In this document: one piece after another, positions 24,801 to 33,600 of the stretch
Numbering within the stretch: position 1 is the first letter of the stretch
How the letters are laid out: every line of letters begins with the position of its first letter
Source: Bacillota bacterium
GTDB lineage: Bacteria; Bacillota; Clostridia; Lachnospirales; Lachnospiraceae
Length of the DNA: 64,000 nucleotides
Assembly (NCBI GenBank): GCA_023457255.1
Contig: JAEWMB010000022.1
Span: 62,001-126,000 of the forward strand
Direction of reading: 5' to 3'
The notes under the pieces: model-generated
Databases searched by the model: none
Told to the model about the DNA's origin: nothing
Seen by the model: the letters and a program-made list of their open reading frames with translations, nothing else
Program-made: the position numbers and the translations under genes

Positions 24801-27437
24801 GTTCAAAATGCTGTCTTTTTAGCAGACCTTCCGGCAGGGAATTATCTGATAAGGGCATATAGCGGTGATTTACTAAATACCGCAAGTAATGAATCTATTT
24901 TTAACATTACGGATGCCGGCGGTACGGTGCTGGTGGAAAATGCGAGACTAAGTACACCAAAGGGAGTGGCTTCCTATCTTGATATGAGCTTCGAAGTGAA
25001 GGAAAATACCCAGATTAAGATTAAGGTTACAGGAAATGGTGCCAGACTTAATGTCCTGCTTATAGAACAGCTTGTCGGTATCAATGTGGGCGAAATTGAT
25101 ATTAGCGATTTGAAGGCTCTCGTGGATACTGTTGAAATGGCAGGAATTATTGAGACAGATTACACGATTTCAAGCTACCGGACATTAATGGATGCCCTAA
25201 CAAAGGCAAAAGAAGTAATCGGCAAGGGTGCATCCTATGTTCAGGAATATGAAGCAGTGTTAAAGGCCTTAAAGGAAGCATATGAAGGTTTGACGGTAAG
25301 AAAAGTAAGCAGGGAAATTCTGCTTGACTTTGGAACGGAAAGTTCACCGGTAGATGTTAGTTCCAAGCTTGCCGGAGACGGTAAAATTGATATTTTAGGT
25401 ACTCCGGTGCTGCAAGGCCTTGGTACCATGTTATATGCGGAGAATTCTTTAGATAATGGCCAGCATTTTGGTTTCGAACGTGTATTGCCAGCAAATGAAA
25501 CCGCCACCGGGGGCAGCTATTTCAGGGATTATGTATATAGTCCGGGCGGAGCAGCTTACACCTTCTATGCGGATCTACCGGTAGGTACTTATTATGTCTA
25601 TGTATATACCGGAGATAAATTATCAAACAATACGACAAAATTCTATTTCTATGATGGAGAACCGGTTATTTCAACGAATACCGCAGTAGAAACAGTGAGT
25701 GGCAGTGCCTTAAAAATGGAGGTTGCTGATGATGCAGAAGCAGCGAGCGGAAGTGCAATCAAGATGGCAGAGGAAGCCGAGGAAAGCTTTTTGGTATCAA
25801 ATGCCGGCGGACGTACGGTTTATACCCAAGTTTCCAATGCCGGAGGCCAGTTCCCGGCACCAACCTGTATCTATATCGTAGACGTAGCAGAGTCTGAAAC
25901 AGTAAGTGTTATCAATGGTGTGAAAATGGGACGCTTCTCTATTACCTTATTTGATGATACCGTAACTACTGCTGATGCGATAACGGCAAGATTGAACGGC
26001 ATTGAGTTTACGCCGTACAATAAGGGAGAAGAACCTTCTCCGACGCCGGAAGTAACGGTGACTCCAACGCCGGAAGCAACGGTGACTCCAACACCGGAAG
26101 CAACGGTGACTCCAACACCGGAAGCAACGGTAACTCCAACACCGGAAGCAACGGTAACTCCGATGCCGGAAGCGACCGCAACGCCGGCACCAACCCTTGT
26201 GGCAGATCCAGAGCCTACTAAAGTGCCGTTTAATCCGAAAGAGATTGTTCATATTTCAGTACCTAAGAACGAGGATTTTGTTAATTGGAATACCGTAAAT
26301 AGGGTAATTAACGAGAATCTTGAGAAGTTTAACGGTATGAAAGACAGGGAAGAGTCAGCTCCGCTCCGTATTGAAATTGAGATGAATTCCGCTACCGTCC
26401 TTTCAAAGGAACTATTGGAAACCATTCAAAATCAAAATGTCACGGTAAGCTTCGTATTGAATTCCGGTGCAATCTGGACGATTCACGGAAAGGAATTAGA
26501 AGCGAAAGAGTATCAGGACGTTGATCTTAGTGTAACTTTAAATACAGCATCAGTTTCTGACCGTACTATAAACCAATTAGTGAAAGAAGAGGAGGTTACA
26601 ACAAGCCAAATCTCTTTGGCTCATCATGGTGAGTTTGGATTTAAGGCAGTGCTTACTCTTGATATAGCAAAACTTGGACGGCAGCTAAAAGAAAAGGATA
26701 GCAAAAAGCTTATTGCAGGACTTTACTATCATGATAAGAAAACAGGAGAGCTGGTATTGCAGTCTGCAAGCAGGGTAGATGCAGATGGCAGGATGAAGTT
26801 TAATTTTATGCATGCTTCGGATTATGTGATAGCGGCTGGAGAAAAGCTTATCGTAGATGATACTTCCTTAAATTCTATTACTGTTAACGGAACAGGAACA
26901 AAGAAACCTTCTAAGCTTACCTTATATGTCGGCGGAACTGCCGGAAATAAGTCACAATTTGATATTGTGCTTCCGGAAGGTCTGCAGGAAGCTGTTGACA
27001 AGGATCTGGTTGATGTTAGAAGGGTTTACAAGACAGAAAACAGAAAAGCAGTAATTATATCGAAGTTTGGTGTAGCAACTGCAAAAGCAGATGGTGATGC
27101 AATGATAAAAACCATCCTGACGATTAATGATCACACGTTGGTCTACAATACTAAGGTTTCTGTTGAAAAAGCTTATGTTAAGTTTGTAAAGAGCCCGGGG
27201 GTAGTTTTAATCGGACAAAAGGTAATCTATCAGGCAGAACTTTACGGGTTTCAAGCAGAAGATATCAGTTGGTTTACAAGCAGAAAAAATATAGCTGTAG
27301 TAGGAAAAAATCAAGGAAAATTAACCGTAGCTGTGAGTGGAAAAACTGCGGGAACCGACAATGTTTTTCTAAGGGTGCTTGATGGTGTGGGGCATTACCA
27401 ATCCTTTAAAAAAGGAATCATAGTAAAAGAAAAATAG
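15807..27437 (+). CDS. giant secreted multidomain rhamnogalacturonan lyase (PL11) with two CE12-type esterase domains
   Basis: A 3876-residue exported protein. Approximate layout: signal peptide 1-38; fibronectin III 83-180; PL11 rhamnogalacturonan lyase 193-1005, with several calcium-type DxDGDG motifs and the GHGDSIHITDIDPDRPG stretch; Big2 Ig-like 1026-1107; beta-rich module 1115-1290; first SGNH/CE12 esterase 1300-1495 (FIGDST, GGINDS, DGTHLA); fibronectin III 1508-1616; helical 1619-1687; concanavalin-like 1689-1908; Big2 1976-2061; beta-rich module 2062-2257; second SGNH/CE12 2263-2487 (LGDSTV, THNDS, DTVHLQ); Big2 2495-2585; three DFG-type beta modules near 2642-2811, 2941-3091 and 3169-3408 separated by helical pieces; Thr-Pro linker 3410-3473; C-terminal module 3475-3876. 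It should cleave the rhamnogalacturonan-I backbone by beta-elimination and remove acetyl groups. No LPXTG, SLH or dockerin signal is seen. Domain calls by eye; lyase and esterases are confident. Confidence 0.9.
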   Translation: MRWAKRQKNKRLVKKVQALVLATALIAGSFSLPGTAYASSSFKTDMQNAISDVLEAMNKKGEYDEAVEELNSSLNSLEGAASVEGLMVTNLEKDSVTMEWEPFEADNLLGYNVYWADKDTSTQEFMKLTGSGGKTTDSTVITVGRNTTIFTYHKSTHVNHYFKVSPVFDTGEGSKSEVIKSPTANEFNSYLENLDRGLIKVQVSGGVFLSWRLLGTEVTGFNETGLTGVDFNVYQGNTLLATVTDSTNYVAAGGSIDSDYYVAPVKDGAEAGDRSKAAVSMTQTQGAGYLDIKLQKPKDTTIEETYGITRDEIKLLSSPRTDTYTTTEITYSANDVSVGDVDGDGEYEFFVKWDPSLAKDVSQQGFTGKQYIDCYKLDGTLLYRVDLGINIRAGAHYTQFLVYDFNGDGKAEISLKTAPGTKIIKFNNNNQEDGIASQTYITTPDGQSDNADYVFTNKEYRDYLIQLFMDWGVWANDSDSMRAAKAGWDKNLIKLFRPEDGKVTVVTEADGKYTVTKKTREEAGYTQEDLLVNVPVRDTNGNVVYTGAGAVNAYMKTVRFDDPATGLTASMNHNGGYTKEEATALVDYFLNGYQYRMRKHDLNYYEGYILTGSEYLSVFDGETGAELDTVMYEFSREDDGMLWGDYAMDFMEPGNRNDRFLSTVAYLDGENPYMVFARGYYTRSTIAAYSLDENGKLHLYWTIDSGWTVMTNPFNDAPHGMDGNNTNVGSNGISFSGFTGQGDHYMAAADVDGDGFHEIVYGGAIVDHNGDLYSSGGDIISSGQNAGTWAKFGHGDSIHITDIDPDRPGLEIFSCYEGGAWAPYGTAMRDAELNIAIKGAFSAYTGADTGRCMIGDLLPNVRGYESWGVNTADAKGNIVSVGTIGTNQNINWAADRTTQIYTGNIEKANGMNKTVMLNAAGTSSNNGTKGNAGLIADVFGDWREELVVRTDDNSSLRIYSNTEVSATKLYTLMHDIQYRSHVAGQNTGYNQPAYVSFYLASDMDWEYVPVPNAKKAQEPGTAEIPPSRVVLDKTSLTLKVGSGQKLNATVLPSKASNKILSFVSNDDTIATVSQDGTITGVKKGTCIITASTVNGKTAACKVIVKEGYSEAGLEEFPLGETKKFTFGNAEAEGAIKTGMAAYTKEAKYGWQNVPSIILAQEADAILCNNVRTAAGNNVTYDYPTFLVDVPVGFYEVTIEQGTEAQDTINGAYVEGNMYSVRWSTENFSTAFEEPQASSYLVTPKGAVKTNTVKTAVADGTLAIQLATSLTNEGESGKTAIRSISVRRVSSNVEESLKPTLRFIGDSTVANYPPEDDGVWTPIPERTGWGTDFAMARFMSEEVMLVNKAVAGSSVKSYLADGYYNDFFLTARPGDTVIVEGGINDSAAGRRYSDAADYEKYLRYYIDSCLSFGLDVIISSGTSSAVTYTAVMEKLAEEYKLTYINLLGQFSSYKDTMTVIAQGDLTVDGTHLARGGAVLAAQIVANQLAQIEGLSITGYVRPVQVGGKAPTAAVTGLGVKTQTTSSVTLTWNIDEAVLYHPEQLITRFNIYRKERGAADSTYKQVSQSRAYITASMTAPKLQASIEVPEAKDYDYAVSVVGLFGEGPKSSSITVNKFIPDTTYQLLELMEQYEKQMYDSTHYTAESYLNLMTAFHKSSNTLKAGASEAELTGLLSEVKAAIHNLDRVTDVVMEEDFQKESIGSTWGMSGHTLLSVIMEEDGNRLGNAYVEAAGTRNIAKTIAGVTSELLAVEFEWYPGQPDVRNCTEIQFSDANGVYFSLKTSNNGHIGYVVGAYDSLATDYLTGDGFHTGNKLATDLGLSNQAWYNVRIVFDYKHHTADLSFIPRDDAALPSKTVTGIAISDKANQVTKMNFLCMRGKQDNGTTNSLSVLWNTYLDNFAIYYTVKKPEADLAALEAAKLGYMEKTAGISEDILVAEEFIKANLALKLAEQTTEFITQADADYLAGILNNAEALVPSILEVTKLTLPEDLKIMAGAPFEVTAVLEPADANEELIWSSADESIAVVSYHGKIAVITGRKAGTVNIIVSSAKGVTAVVPVTVEGNAYLFGNVQSITADSIYRNGIGFHDFTYKTEAKGLVDGIYYPRQLTKQPGTSYLDKEASKEDYLAIKSIVWSEKGGDRDEDLIVYENTSAFDLDLAHGNYKVNVTFTNPTKTAMTVIVKAENMTRYTSGDHTGGELAQAELLAGQTKTVSFDLALTDDSLTLRFEQAIVDTSANSAATKTVYVKSIGVSALASEKTESIPTVYILGDSTVQTYTRANYRTGWGQEFYTILNGELDGASKVETETGYAYYKTGSAVVKNYARDARSAKSFLEEGRLNEVLLNVREGDFVLAQFTHNDSNTARPNRYLNTEDFKAYLLNYKKAVEERGATFVLVTPITLNVVDNGVWDHRFESYRQAMMELSVSENIPLLDLMGATYSLVNDMGQSAVNALAMYMSDTVHLQKNGAFMYAQLLANLIYSYQKDEQLEDLKSVIKNVSTSVVFDQPVASIPKGTSAALTHKTVGLEGKQVSYYTSDPSVATVDASGNVTGIKEGTAIITISISSGTNVNSIDYTVYTDYCLVGVSGEQGKGYSLDYSAVSTPISSFAAQSFAAESTEELSLFSMTGSVTVDPNVAVEDMQTKPIMKFDFGNKSGWASGFTAISNGAYDAVKGYGFTSDVGSINSASLSSSSATPEGATQEEIALSAAVSDAVRAQNLEFAVDVPAGTYMVSFYSYVNWNQAAYSAGTYSINGYSVKGTVDPSGASLLPEQMVQNVKVSLTEPGQIVIKGSAPAGKLAIFNTLVISEYVPVEKVYQEAAWEAVSYAAARVNIKLGLMDGNVTPLDFDASLVSKMLTLKSALKVVKGMPVSDYAAGEAAMEKAEEAVENKGLYTEISMERLLGSIAKYQAVIDSLEGVNQSVISAMLTIDHWLEGVETEGVTEPYSLYVDVDVPSATVEYLTKGYISMENTSLYSAESGYGLEAATAAGRNRGTGNSLLDDFVQNAVFLADLPAGNYLIRAYSGDLLNTASNESIFNITDAGGTVLVENARLSTPKGVASYLDMSFEVKENTQIKIKVTGNGARLNVLLIEQLVGINVGEIDISDLKALVDTVEMAGIIETDYTISSYRTLMDALTKAKEVIGKGASYVQEYEAVLKALKEAYEGLTVRKVSREILLDFGTESSPVDVSSKLAGDGKIDILGTPVLQGLGTMLYAENSLDNGQHFGFERVLPANETATGGSYFRDYVYSPGGAAYTFYADLPVGTYYVYVYTGDKLSNNTTKFYFYDGEPVISTNTAVETVSGSALKMEVADDAEAASGSAIKMAEEAEESFLVSNAGGRTVYTQVSNAGGQFPAPTCIYIVDVAESETVSVINGVKMGRFSITLFDDTVTTADAITARLNGIEFTPYNKGEEPSPTPEVTVTPTPEATVTPTPEATVTPTPEATVTPTPEATVTPMPEATATPAPTLVADPEPTKVPFNPKEIVHISVPKNEDFVNWNTVNRVINENLEKFNGMKDREESAPLRIEIEMNSATVLSKELLETIQNQNVTVSFVLNSGAIWTIHGKELEAKEYQDVDLSVTLNTASVSDRTINQLVKEEEVTTSQISLAHHGEFGFKAVLTLDIAKLGRQLKEKDSKKLIAGLYYHDKKTGELVLQSASRVDADGRMKFNFMHASDYVIAAGEKLIVDDTSLNSITVNGTGTKKPSKLTLYVGGTAGNKSQFDIVLPEGLQEAVDKDLVDVRRVYKTENRKAVIISKFGVATAKADGDAMIKTILTINDHTLVYNTKVSVEKAYVKFVKSPGVVLIGQKVIYQAELYGFQAEDISWFTSRKNIAVVGKNQGKLTVAVSGKTAGTDNVFLRVLDGVGHYQSFKKGIIVKEK
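26046..26189 (+). repeat. 24-base tandem repeat encoding Thr-Pro linker
   Basis: Six copies of a 24-base unit start at 26046, 26070, 26094, 26118, 26142 and 26166. Each encodes PEATVTPT or a close variant, an extended linker between the catalytic/binding part and the C-terminal module. Likely prone to copy-number change. Confidence 0.9.
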
Positions 27438-27481
27438 GTAGATAGGATCAAGAGTGTTCCTGCGGTAACCCTTTTGAAGCA

Positions 27482-27527
27482 GATGAGATACGGTATAACC
27501 AAAGAATGGTTGTACCGTTCTCTCATC
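27482..27527 (+). other. long hairpin between the two giant enzyme genes
   Basis: About 19 base pairs: GATGAGA (27482-27488) with TCTCATC (27521-27527), then, past a small internal loop, the inner ACGGTATAACCA with TGGTTGTACCGT, 5-base loop AAGAA. No T-run follows, so it is more likely an mRNA-stabilising or processing element than a terminator. Confidence 0.6.
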
Positions 27528-27656
27528 AAAGAGATCGGATTATACTTCTAAGGTGCCATTTTGTAGTAGCAAAGATTGTAGCTGTGAACCGTTTGGACAG
27601 GGTTTCAATCCTCTAAAACAAAAACGTAGGAAGAAATTAAAAAGGAGAGTAAACGC

Positions 27657-30600
27657 ATGAGGAAAAAAAGCAAAAGTAAAATATATGCCTTATCCTTAGT
27701 AGTGTCTATGATAATAGGCAATTTATCAGGGGTTTCCGCGTCTGCATCGGCTTATCAGACATTGGATGAAGCGGCTGGATACACCTATTATCCGACCAGT
27801 GAACAAGTAGCGGTATATGATTTCGGCAAGGAGGTGACGGAAAATACCTTGTACTCTGGCGGAAACGGGCATGGATTTGGTGATGTAAACTATCCAAATC
27901 CGGCTGCCGGCTGGGTCGGCGGTATTTACCAGCCTCGTGTTTCTGTGGAATCAGAAGGAGCTTCTTATGTAAAGAAGGTTACGAATCCGGCAACCGGAAA
28001 AGAAGTATTGGAAATTGGCAGTAAGGTCTGGACGGAGACAGAGAGTACCGGGTATGGTGTGTATACCTATGAAAATACCTCCGCATTTCATGTTGATCTT
28101 CCAAATGCGGATTATAATGTGGAAATTACCTTAGTGAATCCTACGGATAAGGCTTATACAGCCTATCTTGAGGGGGAAAATATCACAAAGGAGAATAATA
28201 TAACGGTAGAACCGAACGAATCGGTAACAAAAACAATTGCTGTAATTTTGGTGGATGGACGGATGGATTTAAAGTTCCTTGCCGAGAGTACTGCAACGGA
28301 GGAAAAATCGGCCTCGGTTGACAAAGTGTATGTAAGCTCGGTATCCATCGTACGTCAGGCAACAAATGCAGTTACAGAAAAACCTACGATTTTTTTGGCA
28401 TCGGATTCCACGGTACAGACGTATGACAGTTATTATTATCCACAGGCGGGATGGGGAGAAACGTTATATCAGTTCTTTGGAGAATTTGTTGAGGAAAGAG
28501 AGTGTGAAAACTGCAGCTATAGTCAGTCACAGACTTATGAAACAACGAAGGTTGTAATTGAAAACCGTGCGATTGGAGGGCGCAGCTCCAAATCCTTTAT
28601 TGAAGAGGGAAAGCTAGATGACCTTTTGGAGGATGTGAAGCCTGGGGATTATGTTCTGGTTCAATGGGGGCATAATGATGCTACAACTTCCAGACCGAAC
28701 AGGTATGCTTCCATAGAGGAATTTAACGTGGCACTGAAGTATTATATTGAGGGAACAAGGCAAAGGGGAGGAATACCGGTTTTGGTTACTCCGGTAGCAA
28801 GATACAGCCCGAATGCAAACGGTACGTTTGCCAGTAATTTTGAAGGTTACCGACAAGCTGCGCTCCAGCTAGGGGAAGTAATGAGCGTACCGGTTCTGGA
28901 CCTGACAAAAGCCTCCATAGAATTGTGTGAAGCATTCGGTGTGGAGGGCGCAAAAGCCTTGTTTTTACATCTGGCTGCCGGTGAATATCCGGGGGCTTAT
29001 GCCGGAGGGGTAGCAGATTCTACGCATCTGCAACGTTACGGGGCTTATAAATTTGCCCAATGCGTTGCAAAGTTAATAGAAGATTATGAAAAGGACGATC
29101 AACTGGAACAATTAAAGACATATCTTGAATTTAAGATACCGGCAGAAGTTCCGGAAAAGGTTGAAAGTGTTGAAGTTATTACCGTAGGGTCCACCAGTGT
29201 AAGTTTAAGCTGGGCAAAGGCGGAAGGAGCGGAATTATATTATATTTATCGTATGGAGTTAATGGAAGGACAAAACCCTGACAGCGTGGATTTTGCCAGT
29301 GCGGTAAAATATTCGATGAGCTCTGCTGAAAAATTTACGGACAAGGGCTGTAAGAGCGGTAAAACATATGTTTATGCAGTAAGAGCCTTCAATGAAAAGG
29401 GACTTGGAGAACTCTCCTTAAAGTCTGTGGTTACGACAAAATCAGCAATGTATAAGTATGATTTTGATGATGCGTCGTCAAATCCTGTTATGGATGGTTG
29501 GATTCAGGTTACCAAGAACCAGATGTACGATGTTTCAAAAGGCTACGGATGGCTAAAAGCTCCGGGGAATGGCCGTTATAGAGGAAACAATGGAAATGCT
29601 GACTCTAGTGCAATGGCGGATGATTTTTGTATGGGCGAAGGAGAATTTGCTCTGGATTTACCGAACGGTGATTATGAAGTAGTAATTTATGCCGGTGACT
29701 TGCTATCCGGCACCAGTACGACTAAATCCTCCTACACCGCGGAGGGAATTGCAATCGGGACCATTTCCGTAAAGACAGCAATCGGAACGGTTGCTGCTAT
29801 CGTACGTGTTGTGGACGGACAGCTTAATATAGGTGTTGGAGGGACAAATGCTTATATTAATGGAATGGAAGTTACACCGCTACTGCTTGCTCCAAAGGGC
29901 TTGATTTATCAGGAGCTGCAATTTAATGAGACCAATGCTAATTTTTTAATTAATTTTGAAGGAATAGAGGGTGCGGTATCCTATAAGGTTTATCAAAAAT
30001 CCAGTACAGATGAAGCATTTCGTTTTGTGAAGGAAATCAATGCAGCCGACATAGGTGATCTTAATGCTCTTGCAATGGCAGCAAGTATTGGTGAAACCAT
30101 GAAATATTATGTCACTGCGATTCTGGCAGATGGTACCGAAACGGCACCGAGCAATACGATATCAATCGAGATGATAGATCCGAGCGCTCTTCCTCCCGGA
30201 AGGCCGGTAAATCTGAAAAATGTTTCTACCAATCGAGAAGAAATTGCAATTTCCTGGGACGCTGTGGAAGGTGCAATTACTTATAATATCTATCGTTCCG
30301 AAAGACTTGAGGGAACCAAGGGATATACCGGATATAAAAAAGTTGGCGTATCAAAAGAACCTTTCTATACAGATATGGAAGAAGGTCTTACTGTCAATAT
30401 TCCTTATTATTATAAGGTGCAGGCGACAGGGCGCGGGGGTGTCGGAGAGTTGTCTGCAGTACTGACAACGCCGGTTACAGAAACCTTGGTAAGAAAGGCA
30501 GCCGAAAAGTTAACAGACAGGGCGTTGGCAGCGGTTGACCTATCGGGAAATAAAGGCGGCGAAATTAATGTAACCACGAAGGATATGAACGGAAACGAGT

Positions 30601-33600
30601 TGACTTCCGGCGTATATTTAAGCTGGAGATTGTTTGAAGCAGACCCTGCGGATGTAACATTTGACATCTACCGGAATAATACAAAGATTGCATCCAACCT
30701 AACGGTTACGAATTGTGTGGACCCTGACGGAACTGCAAATGACCTCTATAAAGTAATCGGAAGTTCTGATTCTTCTTTGGGCGTAGTGTTGAAGCAGGTG
30801 GAAACCAGGACTTGGAAAAATTACTATATCGAGATGCAGTTGGATAAACCGGCTGATCAGGTTATGCCGGATGAAAAAATTGCGACTTATACGGCAAACG
30901 ACATGTCGGTAGGAGATTTAAACGGTGACGGCGATTATGAGCTGATTATAAAGTGGGCTCCATCCAATGGGCAGGATAACTCCAAGGATGGATATACCGG
31001 AACTACAATTTTGGATGCCTATGATATTGATACCGCAACCGGAGAAGCAGTACTTCTTTGGAGAATCGATTTGGGTGTGAATATCCGTTCAGGAGCACAC
31101 TATACCCAGTTCCAGGTATGGGATTTTGACGGTGACGGCAGTGCGGAAGTAATGTGTAAAACTGCGGATGGCAGTACCTCATACCAAAATATCAATGGAG
31201 TGTTGGAAGAAACAGGATATGTTGGTGCCTGCAGTGCATCGGAGCTTCCAACGAATCTGAGAAACGGAGCAAATGACTATAGAAATGCTTCCGGTTACGT
31301 ACTATCGGGACCGGAATATTTAACTATATTTGATGGAGAAACCGGTAGAATTCTCGATACAACGGATTATATTCCTGCCCGTGGCTCTGTAGATGCCTGG
31401 GGGGATGCGTATGGTAACCGTGTAGACCGTTTCTTATCGGCAACAGCGTATTTAGACGGTGAGAATCCGACTGCAATTTTTGCAAGGGGATATTACACAA
31501 GAACCTGTGTGACTGCTTATGATTTTGTGGATATCAATGGCGATGGAACCGGTGATAAGCTGAAGGTTCGATGGGCTTTTGATACGAAAAACGAACCAAA
31601 TGGAAAAGACTTGGAAGCACAAGGCAACCATGGCTTGTCTGTTAACGATGTAGATGGAGACGGAAGGGATGAAATCATCTATGGTGCTATCGTATTAGAT
31701 CATGACGGCAGCTTAAAATTCTCAACCGGTTTGGGTCATGGGGATGCTATGCACGTATCGGATTTTATTCCTTCTCGTCCGGGACTTGAAATCTTCTCTG
31801 TTCACGAGCATACAAATGCCAAATACCAGGTGGAGATGCATGATGCTGAGACCGGAGAGATCCTATGGGGTTATTTCACCGGCAAGGATACCGGAAGAGG
31901 TGTTGCAGCCGATGTAGATCCGAATTACCCGGGGGCTGAGATGTGGGCCAATGCCGCATGGAATGGAATAGACGGAGGTTTGTATTCTTCTCTTTCTACA
32001 TTAGAGAAATTTATTAAGATAGCAGATAAAACACCATCTGTTAATTTTTCCTTATTTTGGGATGGAGATCTCTTAAGTGAGCTGCAGGATCATAAGTTTA
32101 TAGACGACGGTACTCGCTATGAACCGGTTAATGTAAATCTTACAAAGTGGAATTATACGGTAAAATCTTCTGAAAAGCTTTTGGAAAGCAGTGAGATTTT
32201 AACAAGCAATGGTACCAAAGGAAATCTGGGGTTGGTTGCAGATATTCTGGGTGACTGGAGAGAAGAAATTATAGCACGTTCCTCAGCAGATAATAGCAAA
32301 ATCCGTATTTATACCTCAACGATACAGACGGATTATATGCTTCCATGCCTAATGGAGAATGATGCATATCGAATCGGTATTGCATGGCAGAATGTTGGTT
32401 ACAATCAGCCTGCAAACTTAAGCTATCTGTTATCTGAAGGTTTGATGACTTCACGGCTTATGGCTGGGAAGGTAACATCAACTTCAGCAACCATTATCTT
32501 TACCGAAGCTTCTGACGGAGTATACGGACATGAGATTACCGGCTATGAAGTTTATAGAGCGAAAGAAAACGGAACGTATGAGAAGATTGATATGCTGGAA
32601 TTGGATGAGCTTATCGAAGTTACGGAAGGCGGCCAAATGATAGAAGAACCGGTAGAATATAAGTTCGATTTTGGTTCTAAAGCACTGCAGGAGGGCTGGA
32701 TACCGATCAATGCTAACAGCCCTGCTTATGAAGAACATGGAACGTATGGATTTACGCAGGCTTCAAAAGCACTAGGCTATTCTGATAAGGCATATTCCTC
32801 AAATACAAGTGAGCTGGCGGCAATGTACAATGATTGTGTCCTTGGATGGAATGATATAGAAGCCTATGAATTTAAGGTGAAGGTACCAAATGGAACCTAT
32901 GAGGTTATTTATTATACTTATAATGGTTCGGGCTCACAATACAATCAGGTTGCTGTGGAAGGAAAGAATTTACCGGATATCAGACGGGGTTCCTCTTCCA
33001 TTACGGAAATAGTACATTCTGTAGCGGTTGAGGTAGAGGACGGTACGATTGATGTCATCAATAAATCCAGTAAATCAGGCAATCCGGCTATTTATTTTAA
33101 CGGTTTGACCATAAAACGAATTGTAGAAGAGACACAGCCGTCGGAAGGAACCTTCTATGGGTTTGCAGATGAAACGGTAGAGGCTGATACGACCTATTAT
33201 TATAAAATAGCTGCAGTAGTTAATGGGAAGACCTCATTCTTGTCGGAGGCGGTTACGTTAAGGACTTCGGTTGATATAGGAGAAGTGCCGGAGTTTACCT
33301 TAGAGGATATCGTAGAAGATGCTTTCATACCGGAAGGAAGTACGGCAGCAAGCTTACTCCCGGCAGAAATTAAAGTAATAGATAAGGGTGGCAACGAGAC
33401 AATGGCTAAGGCCGTATGGGATATTAGCAGTCTGAATATCGCAGTACCGGGTGATTATGTAGTAAAGGCTATGCTGGATGGACTTACGCAGCCAATCGAA
33501 AAGAGTGTCAAGGTAATTCCAAACCGTATTGTTTCCTATGAATTTGCGGGGTATACCAAGACTGGTAACGAGGAGCCTTACTATACGGCAGAGGCGGTTC

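Noticed and set aside
26046..26189. Possible CRISPR-like repeat array
   Set aside because: Units are directly adjacent, in frame, 24 bases with no spacers, and encode a Thr-Pro linker.
25947..26252. Minus-strand ORFs across the Thr-Pro repeat
   Set aside because: They arise from the 24-base repeat read backwards (Cys-Trp-Ser-Arg-type repeats) inside a clear coding sequence; no ribosome binding site.
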